Shown: piece by piece, positions 35,593 to 48,245 of the stretch
Layout: each line of letters opens with the position of its first letter
How positions within the stretch are numbered: position 1 is the first letter of the stretch
Source of the DNA: Mytilisepta virgata
Taxonomy: Eukaryota > Mollusca > Bivalvia > Mytilida > Mytilidae
Length of the DNA stretch: 64,000 nt
NCBI GenBank assembly: GCA_028015205.1
Contig: CM051519.1
Coordinates: 90,727,539-90,791,538, forward strand
Direction: 5' to 3'
Made by a program: the position numbers and the translations under genes
The notes under the pieces: model-generated
Told to the model about the DNA's origin: nothing
The model's database searches: none
What the model saw: the letters and a program-made list of their open reading frames with translations, nothing else

Positions 35593-36837
35593 GTAAGTTG
35601 GATGGGTTATATATAACATTATAATGATGTTGGACCATGATTATGATAATTGGCACAATTAGTGTTTCATTTCAAGTTTTATTTATTAGAAGAAGAATAA
35701 CACAGACAGGGCTATAATTTCAAAACATTAAAAATACTCTTTCCATGGTTATTTATTTTAATAATGAAAATTTTATTGGATTTTTGGCAAAAATTATCAA
35801 TAATCCAAAATAATACAAGTCTCCATTACATCAATAATATAATAATAATAAGAGGTTACTAATTTTGAGTTATTGCCCAATAACCATGTATATTTAGCCA
35901 CTTTTACTGTCTTTTTTATTGAAAATGTAAAATTGCAAAAGTAATAAATAAATTAAGATATACAAAAGTTTCCATCTATCATTTATCATACTAGTACTTC
36001 ATAAGATTAAAATGATAACAAGCTTGTTTTCGCTCGTGTTTACCAAAGATATGTTTAAACTTTTTGTCATTTGGAATTTGTCATCAAGCCTAAATTCTTT
36101 CCCTCAAGCCACTAGTCTACTGAGGACCAAATTCGTTATAATGATTATGGTTGCTGTTGCTTAAACATTCTCAGAAAATATTGGCCAAATATCATGCTTT
36201 CTTTGTTCCTTCTACCTGGAGGTCATGGATGTTTCCATGGTAATAAGTTCAGATTTGCATTTAGCTTCCAGGTATGCAAATTAGACTCTTAGACTTCCTA
36301 GTTTTTAACTAAATGTGGTTGCAACTTTTTCATGTAATCATTTGACTATATATCTTTAAAATGGCTGTTTTTCAGTAGTAATCTTGTTTTAAATCAATCC
36401 CTATAAATAAATTGTTACAAATCAAGTATAAAGACGTCATTCAACACCTTCAAAGTGACCATTTAAATTCTTAATCGTTGATTATTTTAAAAGCCCCACA
36501 ATTAAAAACAAACATCCTGATTGTCTGTCTGTCAAGTTTAAATTATAAAATTACTTGTAAATTATGATAGTATATGAGAAAATATCGGTTTTATGTAACA
36601 GGTAGGTGTTTTTTTATTTACATTAAAATTTGGGGAATTGTGTCAATGTACCATATCAGCTGGTGATAATTTCAAAGGAGTTCAAAATCATCACTAACCT
36701 TGTGTTGATTTAGAAATTTCAAGTTCCTTTTAGTCTGTATTTGTTGTCTGTCCATTTTACCTGTATTGTAATAAATTCAAGATTCCTAATAAATTTTGAT
36801 GGAAGGTTGTTTAGAAACAGAAAATAGAAAAGTCCGG

Positions 36838-37267
36838 GAAAAAGTATTTAAACATTTTCGAATCTAAACTACTGGGGCAATTGAAACCAAATTTAGTTGA
36901 ATGGTCCTTAGATGGTTCCCGTTTAAATTTGTGTCTAGGGTTCTGGACCTTGGACAAATATACTTTTTGGGGCAGATTTTTCTAATTTTAGTAAAAAGTA
37001 GAAGAATCGACCCCTTAAATATTTACATTCTTCTCCCACTGACACATGGGGGACAGTTGAGACCACCATTGGGGAAATAGATGGTCCTCATTCAAAATTT
37101 TGTACAGTGTCTGGACCATGGACCAATATTACAGGAACTGCTGCGATCGAAATAAACATAAAGCATTGAAGATGCTTTGATTTTATTAATTTTAAATTCA
37201 TTTTTAAGAAATTTAAATTGCAGGTTAAATTCAAATAAGTAATCCAAGTTCCTGGGAAGCTCTAGTT
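36838..37267 (+). repeat. Family A fragment in the intron
   Basis: Two decayed units ('actactggggcaattgaaac', 'gaatggtccttagatggttc') lead to a right-end-like 'cctgggaagctctag' near 37252-37266. Confidence 0.65.
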
Positions 37268-40026
37268 AGAGGTTTGCCCAGGGATCAGAACTTTACACTA
37301 ATATCTACACCATTAAAAATTTGGAAAAATACTGAAGAGCAAAAAACATGTAAAAAAAAAATAAGTGAAATGTTATACTGTCTCTCCTTAACTGCTCCTA
37401 TTGTCTATATCTGACACGTAACTATAATTAGTTAGGTTCACAGGTTGTTTTTAACCAACACAGAGGTAATGTCACAGTAAGAGTAAAATGATATATATTT
37501 AATGACAGATATTTTATAATTGAATGGTGTTAAAATCAGATAGTGTAATCCTGTGATATAATTAACCAAGGCAAAGCTTGTTAAACTTTTACATAATCAA
37601 TAATATAAACCAAATTATATGGCAGTAATTAATGGGGGAAGGTTCTAACTTAGTACAGGTTTCAAATAGTTACATGTAAATTATGAAAATATTTGAGTAT
37701 GCACTCATGGATTTTGTGTCATGTGGTTAATGCATTCAAGAAGATCCAAATTTGGACCAACTATTACATTGTAACTTAAAAAAATGAGCAAAAGAAATAG
37801 ATTAAATACTTCTGAGAAACTTCTGATCCTATGTGGTTTGAAATTGAGCCCAGGAATTTGGACCTTTGACAAATGTGGTCACTATTAATATAAATACAAA
37901 AATCAAGAAAAAAACTATCAACTATTGGGGACATCTTTGATGACAATACATTTTAATTGTTCTCTTAGATCAGATGATCAAATGGCCTTGGAGATTTTCT
38001 CTTGCTATGACCATTTCCTTAATAAAAAATAAGTTTTTCCAGAATCACCAGAAATTTCTGCTTTGATTCAGTTAAAATTAAAGATGACAAAGCTACATGA
38101 CTGACTTTTATATATTTTTTATTCATAATTTTTTGCCTCTAGGCATTTTGTTACCATGGTTATGTTTTCTTTATATTACAAGGAATATAAGTAGAAATGG
38201 TGAGCCATTAAAAGATAAAAGAACGACTAAAACTTGTAAAAGGAAAAAGTTGAGAAAACCAATGCAACAAAAAAGAGTTAAAAGTTAAAATGGCCAGATA
38301 TGGCCTTGTTCACAAACAGGTAGAAAAAAATGTTGTTGACTCCATGAAACCCAGAGGAAGACTGAATCAGTACATAAAAAGTAAACAAGAGTCTTATAAT
38401 ATGTTCTAGTCATTCTTTGTCCTTTTCGGTTTATTAGGTTTGTCATTCTTATCAAAATAAGGTATTACTAGAGACTGCAAGAAGCCTACATTACAACATG
38501 GAACCTTGATGCAATCTGATTTAACCTTAATATGGAAAGAATGATTTTGTTATTATAATGGCTCATATTTTTATTGAATTTTCCATTTTTGTGTAGGTGA
38601 CAATATTTTACATGCAGCTGATTAATTACAGCAATGAAAAGGTGTTTCTTTCAAAATGGTCCAATTTCAGAATTTCAGAGATTGAGTCAATATGCAAACT
38701 ATATATGCCTAATTAAGAGCTATTTTGAACATTTTAATAGCAATGATAAAATTTCATGTAATTTGATATCGTAGCCAGTTGTGACTGATTTTGAGAAACA
38801 GAAAGATTACAAATTTTGCATTTTTTTTTTTAGATTTGATTTTTATTAATATGAAATGCACTTTACAAAAATTTTGGTCTATAACCATCTTCAAGATTTG
38901 TCATCAAACATATCGAATTGGTACTTGTATATTGCACACTAATTGTTTTTCACAAAAATCTGAGCAGATCAATACATTATTAATCAATGGCTAATTACTG
39001 CTTTATCTGTTTGGATAAGAGATATTGAATTAATTTCTCATTTAATCACCTGAACAGGTAACTGCAGGTAATAAACCAGTGAATTCTGGGTATTTAGTTC
39101 GTAGATAATATAAGGTATAGCTTTATTATTAAAAGAAAGTTGATGTAAAAATTTGCTCGGATAAAATATTAAGTGCACACTTAGAGAAGGTAAATTATTT
39201 TAAGCTTATTATGTTAAGATTTACAATGTTAAGATTATGTAAAAGTTTAAATTTAAAACATGATGATACCTTACCCATACTAAATGATAAGAAATTTAGT
39301 ATGATATATTTAAATGAAATAAATTGACAGTTCTATATTTTGATCTTTTGAATAACTAATTCAATAAAACATTTACTATACCAAATAAATTTTTGCATAC
39401 TGAACTTTAAAGGTAATTATCTATAAAAAAAATTATCAGAAACATGGACTATTTGTTGACACTAAATAACAGGATAAAAAAAATGAGATTTCTGTTAAAT
39501 ATAAATTAAAATGTAGTTACAGTTCTATTTCTGATTTAGAACAATAACATGATGCTTTTACTACTCCCTCCCAACAAAGGAGTAGGGGCATTAAGGCCTG
39601 TTTTTGGCCTACAAATATGAACATTTGAAGAAATTAGCCTAAAGTTGGTAAAATATCTAAGATCCTTGAAAAATAAATCATTTCAGCTTAAATTCCAGCA
39701 TTGTGACATCAAAAGGATGTCATAATATTGCTTCATTGACCAAATAACTTGAAAATAGCTGAATTTTAGCATGTACATTTTGCTTGAGGAAACATTGTGT
39801 GCATTCGAGAAACAAAAAAAATATTTCCATAGGAAATCTTTATTATCTGAATACATATTTATGTTAAATATAAAGTTGTTTCTTGGATGCACAGGCAATT
39901 TTCCTTTGCAAAGTTTATCTGAAAATTGGTCAAAATCACCAAAAACAAGATTTTTATGAAATTTCTTTAAATTGCTATAGAATAGCTGGAAGACTTGGAC
40001 CAAACTAGAATCTTACATCAATTACT

Positions 40027-40545
40027 AGTCCTCTACCGGCAATGCCGAAGGGGACTTTAAGTTTGCACTTCGACCATCAGTCCGTCAGTCACACTTCAGT
40101 TCTCCGGACTTTTTTCAGAAACAGTTTAACCAACTGATTGTATTTTTTCTATGTGAGCTTATAATCTTGAGTTACAGATTAAATTTGAGTTTCATGCTGA
40201 TCAGATAATTATTGTGAGAGTTATTGCCCTTGGAGATAGGAATTATTGCCAAAATAATAGTTTTCCAGACTTTTTTTGCAAACCCTTTTACCAAGTGATC
40301 TCATTTTTGGTATTTGAGCTTATAATGATGAAATACAGATCAAGTTTGAGTTTCGTGCTGAACAGATAATTATTGTGAGAGTTATGACCCTTGGAAACAG
40401 CAATTTTTGCAAAAATAATAGTTTTCCAGACTTTTTTAGCAACGCTTTTACCAAATAATCTTATTTTTGGTATGCGAGTTTATAATAATGAGCTACAGAG
40501 CAAGCTGATTGAGTAATTATTGTGTACCCCTAATACTTTCAGAAT
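40027..40545 (+). repeat. Family B tandem-unit element in the intron
   Basis: The left hairpin at 40027-40056 has arms AGTCCTCTACCGGCA and TGCCGAAGGGGACT. GTCCGTCAGTC follows at 40080-40090. Three units of about 160 bp, each with 'ccagactttttt' and 'cagatcaagtttgagttt', start near 40107, 40267 and 40428. No clear right hairpin is visible before the sequence turns AT-rich. Confidence 0.8.
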
Positions 40546-42220
40546 GCTTGTTGTTTATAATGCAAATACTTTATTTATAATACTTTGTCTTGTATTTATA
40601 AGCCAAAACTTTTTATTATTGTCAGTATTGTACAGATATGAAATTTGCAAAATGTCTTGAAATTTTTCCTGTCTCAATCTGTTATCTTAAATTTTTTCAA
40701 TAAAGCCTGTTATTGAATGAAAACAGAGGGTCTTATTATTTAATTTGATCTTTTCCGAAAAATCATGTATTTCTGTTTTTGAAGGAATAATTTCAATTTT
40801 TATTGGGAATCCAGAAAACTAATATTGCATTTGGATAGGTAAAATTTCGTAAATTTTATAAATCATTAATGTCCTTCTTGAAATTTGCAGTTTTACAATC
40901 CAAGGACTACATGTTCAGTATCAATAAGTGCGTAATTTTTTTATTTTAATTTTATTTTCTGTGGTGTTTTTTTTTACATTAATTTGGAGTTTCCCCTTCC
41001 GAAGAATAAATTTCAATCTTTATAGCCGTTTCAGATAAATCCAATAACTAGAAGTGCATTGTGCATCCATAATATGGATAAAGTTTCATAAAATTTCTTT
41101 TTTATGATCTCATTTCTACATGCCCCAACACACTGATCATTTCACATGAAATCTAAACGACTCGCCCTTTTATCAAGTTTTCCCAAGACATGCATTTACA
41201 ATAATAATGTGTAATGTTAAACAGACTGTACAAAGATTAGACCTTTTATAGTATCAAAAATGTAAAATGTATTTAACAACAATATTGCTTTATAAATAGT
41301 TGGTTACGAGTTAAGAGAAAAATCCATTTTCACAAAACAATCTTATTTCTATTTATCATGCTTATAAACTCTTTCTTGTGTAAATGATATGTAAGGATTA
41401 CAATACATAAAAACATATTTCTCCTACTGCATAATGGATATTATTCATGACCCTGCTTCATATTTTAAATTTTTATGTAAATTACCAAATTTTGAAACCA
41501 CAATTTTTGTGTTCTGGTACTTATTCATACATGTTTCATTTTCTATTTAAAATTTTTACATGAAAAATGTGGTATAGGGTTATAAAATGGTTAGAAAGTA
41601 GGTTGATTTTCTTTTTAGCTACAAACAGTGTAGTGGTATTTGTTGATTTTGAAAATATTGGTCTTACCCTAAAGTTTGAAATTTGTTGATAATTTGTGAC
41701 AAGTTTTGTGGAATGAACATTGATCAATTAAGGCAAGTTTTGAAATATCAGTTTCTTTAAAACAAAACTATTACAAAGTTACTTGTAATAGGGTGACAGA
41801 GTGATATAATATAAGGTGGCAGAGTGATATATTCAATGTAAAGAGATGTGATAATCAAATTAAAAAATCAAACAGTTGACACTAATTACTTAATTTGTTT
41901 TATAAAAAAATATTTATATCTTTTTTTATTTTTTAAAATTAGATTAGTCTTTATAATCAAAGAGTATTTTGTATAATTTGAACAGTATAATGAAAATTTT
42001 AAATTTGAATTAAAATGCAAAATTTAAATTCACTAAGAGTAGAACCTTAAAGATGTTAACATTTTATCAGTTTAATTGTAATTTTATTGGTGTAATTAAG
42101 AGATAAATTTGTTTATTACACTTGGTAATCAAATGTTTACGGCACTTTGAAATGTATTGTTTACAAGGTATAACTTTCCTGTCCAAACTAATTCTGTGGT
42201 ATCAAATTTAATATTTATAG

Positions 42221-43287
42221 GTAACACCAAGGAAAGTGATGACCAGTTAGCAACAGGTATTCAACAGAACGACATCAAGGGACAGGTTATTACTCAGATT
42301 GACTCAGAACCTAGCACCGAAAACCAGAAAGCAGAAGTTGAATCTGAAAAACAGGGAACCAGCCTAACAGAAATAATGAGCACTGACGAACAAAAAGTTG
42401 AGACTATGGAACCTGTAGACAACAATGAAAAGAAGGATGGAGAAGCACCAAAAGAAGAAAATAAAGTGGGAACAAACAATGATGGGGAGAAGGATGAAGG
42501 GACAAATGAAAATGATCAAAAGGAGGAGGAAATAACAAAGGAAGAGGAAAAAGAAGGCGAAGAACAGAAAAAAATTGAAGAAGAGAAGAAAGCAGAAGAA
42601 GCAAGAAAATTAGAAATGGAAGAAGAACAAAACCAAATTTTAGCTGCTAAGCTGGCAGAAGAGGAGGAAACTAAGAAAAAAGCTGAGGAAGAAGCAAGGA
42701 TTCAGGAAGAAGAGGCTAGGAAGAAAGCCGAGGAAGAAGCAAGGATTCAAGAAGAAGAGGCTAAGAAAAAAGCTGAGGAGGAAGCAAGGATTCAGGAAGA
42801 AGAGGAGGCTAAACGGTTGGCAGAGGAGGAAGAACGGAGGAAAAACGCACTACAGAATCAGCAAGGAACAAAAGAAGCAATGCAAAAATTGGTGGACGAT
42901 AATACAAGACTGAGTGATGATGCTAAACAAGCAAAGGTAGAATTAGAGAAAGTGATGGAAAAACACAAATCGACGGAAACTGAATTGACAGATCTGAAGA
43001 AAGAAAACGAGGAAAATAAGAAACATGTAAAAATGTTGGAAGAGGAACTTGATAAACTAAAAAAGAAAACAAAAGGGTCAGAAGAAAATGAAGATAGTGA
43101 AGCTAAGATTAGAGACTTGCAATTAAAGTTAAAGCAACTTGCACATGAAGATGAAGAAAAAGAGAAGAAAATTCAAGGACTAACAAAAGAACTGCATCAA
43201 CTGAAAGTAGAATTAAATCAGAAAAATAGTGCAAATGGCAGGAGTGCATCTGAAAACCCAAAATCAAAATCCTGTGTGATTCTGTAA
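42221..43287 (+). CDS. Ser/Arg/Pro-repeat coiled-coil CaaX protein, exon B
   Basis: Terminal exon: the acceptor AG is at 42219-42220. The exon completes a Gly codon (G|GT) begun at 35592, so the two exons join in phase to give 1400 aa in total. The exon encodes an acidic Glu/Lys-rich region, a 15-residue repeat (AEEEARIQEEEA) about three times, and then heptad-rich coiled coil up to about residue 1375. The protein ends Cys-Val-Ile-Leu. A Cys-aliphatic-aliphatic-Leu end is a CaaX box favoured by geranylgeranyltransferase I, so membrane attachment of the C-terminus is likely (inference). A translation start for an alternative isoform inside this exon is possible but not shown. ORFs in other frames (42294, 42404, 43109) are shadows. 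Confidence 0.9.
43273..43284 (+). other. CaaX prenylation box codons (CVIL)
   Basis: Codons TGT GTG ATT CTG precede TAA at 43285-43287. The final Leu favours geranylgeranylation; the lysine-rich stretch just before (KSKS) is weakly basic. Confidence 0.75.
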
Positions 43288-45560
43288 TGATTGTTTTGAA
43301 TGTTGCAAGTTTAGCTTGCAAAAAATTGATATTTATTCAAATTTTTTACTGTGATAATGAAAATTGTGATACAATTTTGGTGCAAATTCGTAAAAGTAAG
43401 TTGTTATATAATTTAGTAGATAACACCCTAAAATATAAAAATCTATTTGCTTAAAATTTATTCAGTGAAATATTTAGATTTTTTTAAAATTTATTTAAAA
43501 TTTCATTTATTTAAAATTTCATTAATTTTATTTCTATTATTGAAATTTTATATATTTATTCTAAAGTTTTATTTGAATTGTTTGCATAATTTTTGTCAAA
43601 ATTAAATTTTCATGCATATAATTATTTGATTATTGCAAAAGAATTTTGACTTAACCTGTTAGTGCAATGTTAATGATAAGAAAAGGTTTATTTTGTAAAT
43701 ATATTTATGGAAGTAAGTCCTAATTTTGTAGGAGAAATTTGCATTACATGTTTGTACATATTTAATCATAACTGTCTAAATTGACCAAATACTTAATTGA
43801 TTTGAGGGTCTAAATGGGATTTATGATATACCAGAAGTGAATTGAAAGATGCTGTTAATTAAATTAAGATGATGATGGGACAAGTTGTTTGTTTTCCAAG
43901 AGTTAAATATATTTCAACTAGATGGAAATTAGATTTTGGAAAACTAGCTAGAAAAGGACTGAATAATAATACAATAAAAATATAAAAATCTTTGCTTTTT
44001 ATTGTTCTAGTGACAACTTTGAACTTTTTTTATCTTATTTTGGAGCTTTAATTCAATTTTGTATTTTCTCCTATGTAATGTCCATTGATGATAACATTGT
44101 GATGAGTTAGTCATCTAAAATTTGTTCAAATTAAGAAAAATTGACTGTTTTAGTAGTTTTCCAATTAATATTTGCACTGATTTGTTAAATTGCATAAAAA
44201 TGTAAAATTTTAGCTTGAACAATGAATAGGTTAGTAATAATTGTGTATCTTACTTCAAGACCCTCAAATATTATAATGAAAGTTTACTTGTAACTAAGCA
44301 CTCTCATGTTTTTAGTAGTTTATGAATTATTTTGGACATTTAATTAACCTGATATCCTTAATCTCATGTAGTTTTATCCAGATTAGAAAGTGTAATATTA
44401 TTTCAATATTTGTCTAGGTTTTATAATTTATGTGATAAATGTTAAATGAATGATTAAAATTGAAAGGCACAACTCTATTTACAAGCCATTGACATTATGT
44501 AATTTGGTTGATAGATGTTAATTTCAACTGATTATTGATTTTGTATTATGTATAAGTTAAGGTTATTTTGTAACATGGCTGGTGTAAAGCAAATCTTTTT
44601 TTTTCTTTTTTTTTACAAAAATGATAAAGAAAAAGAAAATTTATCAAAAAAAAAAGATAAATATCATGGTATATGAGAAAAAAGGATTATGGAAGTAAAT
44701 CATACTTTTTATGTCTGGGAGAAATAGATTTAGAGTAAAACATTAAAGTTCCAAAAAGATCATTTTGACATCAGAAGTATCCGACTCCTTAATCTTTTTT
44801 AGTGTTAATTTTTATTGATCTGATCTATTTATGTACATATTTACATTTAATTATAATTTTGTGAGTGATTGAGGATTGTGATAAACATTTTATTTGTAAG
44901 GGGAAGTTACTCTAACTTTACTGAGAGGATTTATCTTCTAAAGAATATCATGCTTTTCATTATCACACATTTAATTCCTTTAGTTGTTCAAATTAAAAAA
45001 AAAACTTATAATGCATTAACTAGTAATATTAGTCATTTAATATATAATTAGACATTCAGAAAAGTATGTTAACAGAAATACATGTAGGAATTGATATGTA
45101 GTTGGTCTAGTCAAACGTCAGCATTCTAATTATTTTTTTCAATTCACTTGGCAAATATTGTCAGTGAGAAACAGAATGTAACAAAGATTCTGACATTTAA
45201 GGAATTAGCAAGATAACATTTTCATTACAAAACTATTGCACCATTGATGTATAATACATTTCCATAATGAAATCTGTGATATATTACTGAGGAGTCTTTT
45301 TTATTATTCCGTCCTTCAATAGTTATTTATAGAATTTATTGATGCATTTAATTTATAGTCTTTGCTAATAATCACACAGTGATATAATTGTTAAAGGTTG
45401 AAGAAAAGTCTTGTCAATCAAAAGTTTTGTCACAGCTTTAAATTTGAATGTAATTAAACAGTTGTTTGTATCTAAAAATAGATCTGTTATTGTACCGTTA
45501 TCTTCCATTGTTAATACAAATTAAATACTTTTAAATTATTGTTTTTGTTTTTTGTTTTGA
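43288..45560 (+). other. 3' UTR and AT-rich flank
   Basis: The first few hundred bases after the stop are very AT-rich. An AATAAA hexamer at 43973-43978 is a plausible polyadenylation signal about 690 nt after the stop; the 3' end is not certain. The rest (44-45.5 kb) is AT-rich with no ORF or repeat that I can place. Confidence 0.5.
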
Positions 45561-45565
45561 TACAA

Positions 45566-45925
45566 CCGGCTGCTCAGTGGTCGTTGTAGCATGCCTGCAT
45601 CAAGTGCAGAATGTCGCGGTTTTAATCCCTGGCCGGATGAATTAAAGACATAATAATTGGTATTTGCTGCTTCTCTGTTAAGCATGCAGCATCTAAGAAT
45701 TAGAGCAAAGAACTGGTCGGATCAGAGTCAGTATAATGTGTCTGGGTGGGGTGATAGGTCTTCCTTAGCAGACTGTTACCTGCTTAGCTAGCACGTTAAA
45801 CTCTGGCTCATTGTGTCAGTTTTGTACAAAGCAGGGTTCATATTAATATCATATATCAACACGTTCTTGTCCTGATATCCATTAGATAATTACCATTGGA
45901 CAGTAAACAATTTAGTCATCCATCT
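45566..45925 (+). mobile_element. SINE family I, old copy
   Basis: Decayed tRNA-like head ('ctgctcagtggtcgttgtag', 'cggttttaatccctggccgg'), with body and tail matching the full copy at 19217-19582 ('aattggtatttgctgcttct', 'gtgataggtcttccttagca'). Confidence 0.8.
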
Positions 45926-46185
45926 TTTGATACAAATGTACATTGTCTTGCTTGTTAACACTAGTCAGAGACGAGACATAATGATTGCTGTGCCATGTTA
46001 AGAGCAGCAACAGTATAACATATATGTAAATAAAAGGATATAATGTATGCATCAGCAAGACAACATTTATTTTAGATTTATGGTATTTATAACATTTTCA
46101 CTGAGGAGGAATAATCAACATTATTATAAAAACCATAAACTGGTAACAAAAATTAAACAAGGTTCATGGGAAGTCCTAAATAAAC

Positions 46186-47275
46186 ACAGTACTCCATATA
46201 AATAAATACATTATTCCATATAAATAAACACAAATAACAGTATTCCAGATAAATAAATACAGTATTCCATATAAATAAACACAGTATTCCATATAAATAA
46301 ATACATATAAATAAATACAGTATTCCATATAAATAAATACAGTATTCCATATAAATAAACACAGTACTCCATATAAATAAACACAGTACTCCATATAAAT
46401 AAATACATATAAATAAATACAGTATTCCATATAAATAAATACAGTATTCCATATAAATAAACACAGTACTCCATATAAATAAATACATATAAATAAATAC
46501 AGTATTCCATATAAATAAACACAGTACTCCATATAAATAAATACATATGAATAAATACAGTACTCCATATAAATAAACACAGTACTCCATATAAATAAAT
46601 ACATATAAATAAATACAGTATTCCATATAAATAAACACAGTATTCCATATAAATAAACAGTACTCCATATAAATAAACACAGTACTCCATATAAATAAAT
46701 ACATATAAATAAACACAGTATTCTATATAAATAAATACATTATTCCATATAAATAAACACGTATAACAGTATTCCAGATAAATAAATACAATATTCCATA
46801 TAAATAAACACAGTATTCCATATAAATAAACAGTACTCCGTATAAATAAACACAGTACTCCATATAAATAAATACATATAAATACAGTATTCCATATAAA
46901 TAAATACAGTATTCCATATAAATAAATACAGTATTCCATATAAATAAATACAGTATTCCAGATAAATAAGTACAGTATTCCATATAAATAAACACAGTAT
47001 TCCATATAAATAAACAGTACTCCATATAAATAAACACAGTATTCCATATAAATAAATACAGTATTCCATATAAATAAACAGTACTCCATATAAATAAATA
47101 CATATGAATAAATACAGTACTCCATATAAATAAACACAGTACTCCATATAAATAAATACATATGAATAAATACAGTACTCCATATAAATAAATACAGTAT
47201 TCAATATAAATAAACACAGTATTCCATATAAATAAATACAGTTTTCCATATAAAAAATACAGTATTCCATATAAA
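46186..47275. repeat. 24-bp minisatellite array, about 1.1 kb
   Basis: Units like 'atataaataaacacagtattccat' (24 bp), with C/T and T/C variants and shorter 20- to 22-bp units, repeat about 45 times. Since 24 is a multiple of three and the minus frames lack stops, four long minus-strand ORFs (up to 316 codons, all Tyr-Leu-Tyr-Gly-type text) run through it. They are not genes: no start context, no codon bias, only repeat translation. Confidence 0.95.
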
Positions 47276-47305
47276 CAACAAGTAGACAAAACCACATATT
47301 ATAAG

Positions 47306-47326
47306 GGATCCTGGCATACAGGATCC
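47306..47326. repeat. Small perfect hairpin
   Basis: The 8-bp arms GGATCCTG (47306-47313) and CAGGATCC (47319-47326) are separated by 5 bases. It sits just right of the minisatellite; the role is unknown. Confidence 0.6.
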
Positions 47327-47494
47327 AGCACCATTTAGAATGTAGGCAAGGTAATTATGTAGCTTCATACATATCTTTATATGGTGCACCACCTTTGTAT
47401 GAATAGAAAGAAGATATGGGTTAAATGTCAATGAGATAACAATCTTAAAACAGAATATATGTGTCCAGTGGATACTTTGCCCAACTTCCAAATA

Positions 47495-48245
47495 AACACC
47501 TAAATCATGATCAGTCAACCGTGAAATAGAGGTCAGACCATCCCTTTGACCTAAATATTAAATAGTTCCCATCTTAAGGCATTAAGTGACAAAGTTTTAT
47601 ATCGATATGACCTCTACTTCCCATTAAACTACCTTAAATCTTAACTTAAACCTAAGCCGGGAGGGTACAAACACCTAAACCATGATCAGTTAACTGTGAC
47701 ATTGAGGTCACACCACACCTTTGACCTTAATTTTGAATAGATCTTATCTTAAGGTATTTAATGACAGACTTTCATGTTGATAGGTACACCAAACAATAAT
47801 TTAATTTGATCTGAATACTGCATTTTAATTGACTGAACATCATAGAGCAACATTGGTTATTCTGTATAACCTGGTTTGGTCTTGTGACGTCATCAACGGA
47901 TTAATCTGCCATTTGTAAATTCAAATAGTCCCAAGTTATTATTGATGCTTGAATCGAGGAATCATTGTACTTCTGTTTGGAAATTAAAATTATAAGGAAT
48001 GTTTCCAATTTTTGTACAAGTTAAACTTCAATAACCTGGTTTGGGTCAGTTTACGGCATTCATAAACCGCTTCGCGGTTTATTATGCGTAAACTGACCCA
48101 AACTAGGTTATATCGTATAACCTGTTCAAAAACTGGAAACATTCCTCAATTAAACTACCTTCAACTTAAACTTTTACATAAAGAGGGACATACAAACGGA
48201 CGGACACACGGCAAATGCCCTGTTGCTATCGCAGGCGGGGCATAA
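47495..48245 (-). repeat. Tandem-unit element split by a palindrome, minus orientation
   Basis: Two units with 'cctaaatcatgatcagtcaa' / 'cctaaaccatgatcagttaa' and 'cctttgacct' begin near 47500 and 47670. The element's hairpin end is at 48215-48243 (ATGCCCTG...CAGGCGGGGCAT) with the GTCCGTCCGT motif (reverse strand) at 48195-48207. The 47795-48150 segment, holding the 150-bp palindrome, interrupts the second unit before 'attaaactacctt'. Confidence 0.65.
47996..48145. repeat. 150-bp near-perfect palindrome
   Basis: Left arm from GGAATGTTTCC (47996) to ATAAACCGC (48070), right arm from GCGGTTTAT (48074) to GGAAACATTCC (48145). The central 21 bp is perfect with a 3-base loop (TTC), and the next 30 bp per arm (GGTTTGGGTCAGTTTACG and partner) nearly so. 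It would fold as a single cruciform or, as RNA, as one long hairpin. Confidence 0.88.

Larger units (their letters stand above)
35593..42220 (+). other. Intron of the CaaX-protein gene (6.6 kb)
   Basis: It starts GTAAGT and ends AATATTTATAG at 42220. The interior holds the repeats at 36838-37267 and 40027-40545 and otherwise AT-rich DNA. ORFs at 38097, 38791, 39683 and 41536 have no motif. A skipped small exon cannot be excluded. Confidence 0.8.

Noticed and set aside
46153..47297. Four long minus-strand ORFs (185-316 codons)
   Set aside because: They are translations of the 24-bp minisatellite in several frames at once; no start context or gene structure.
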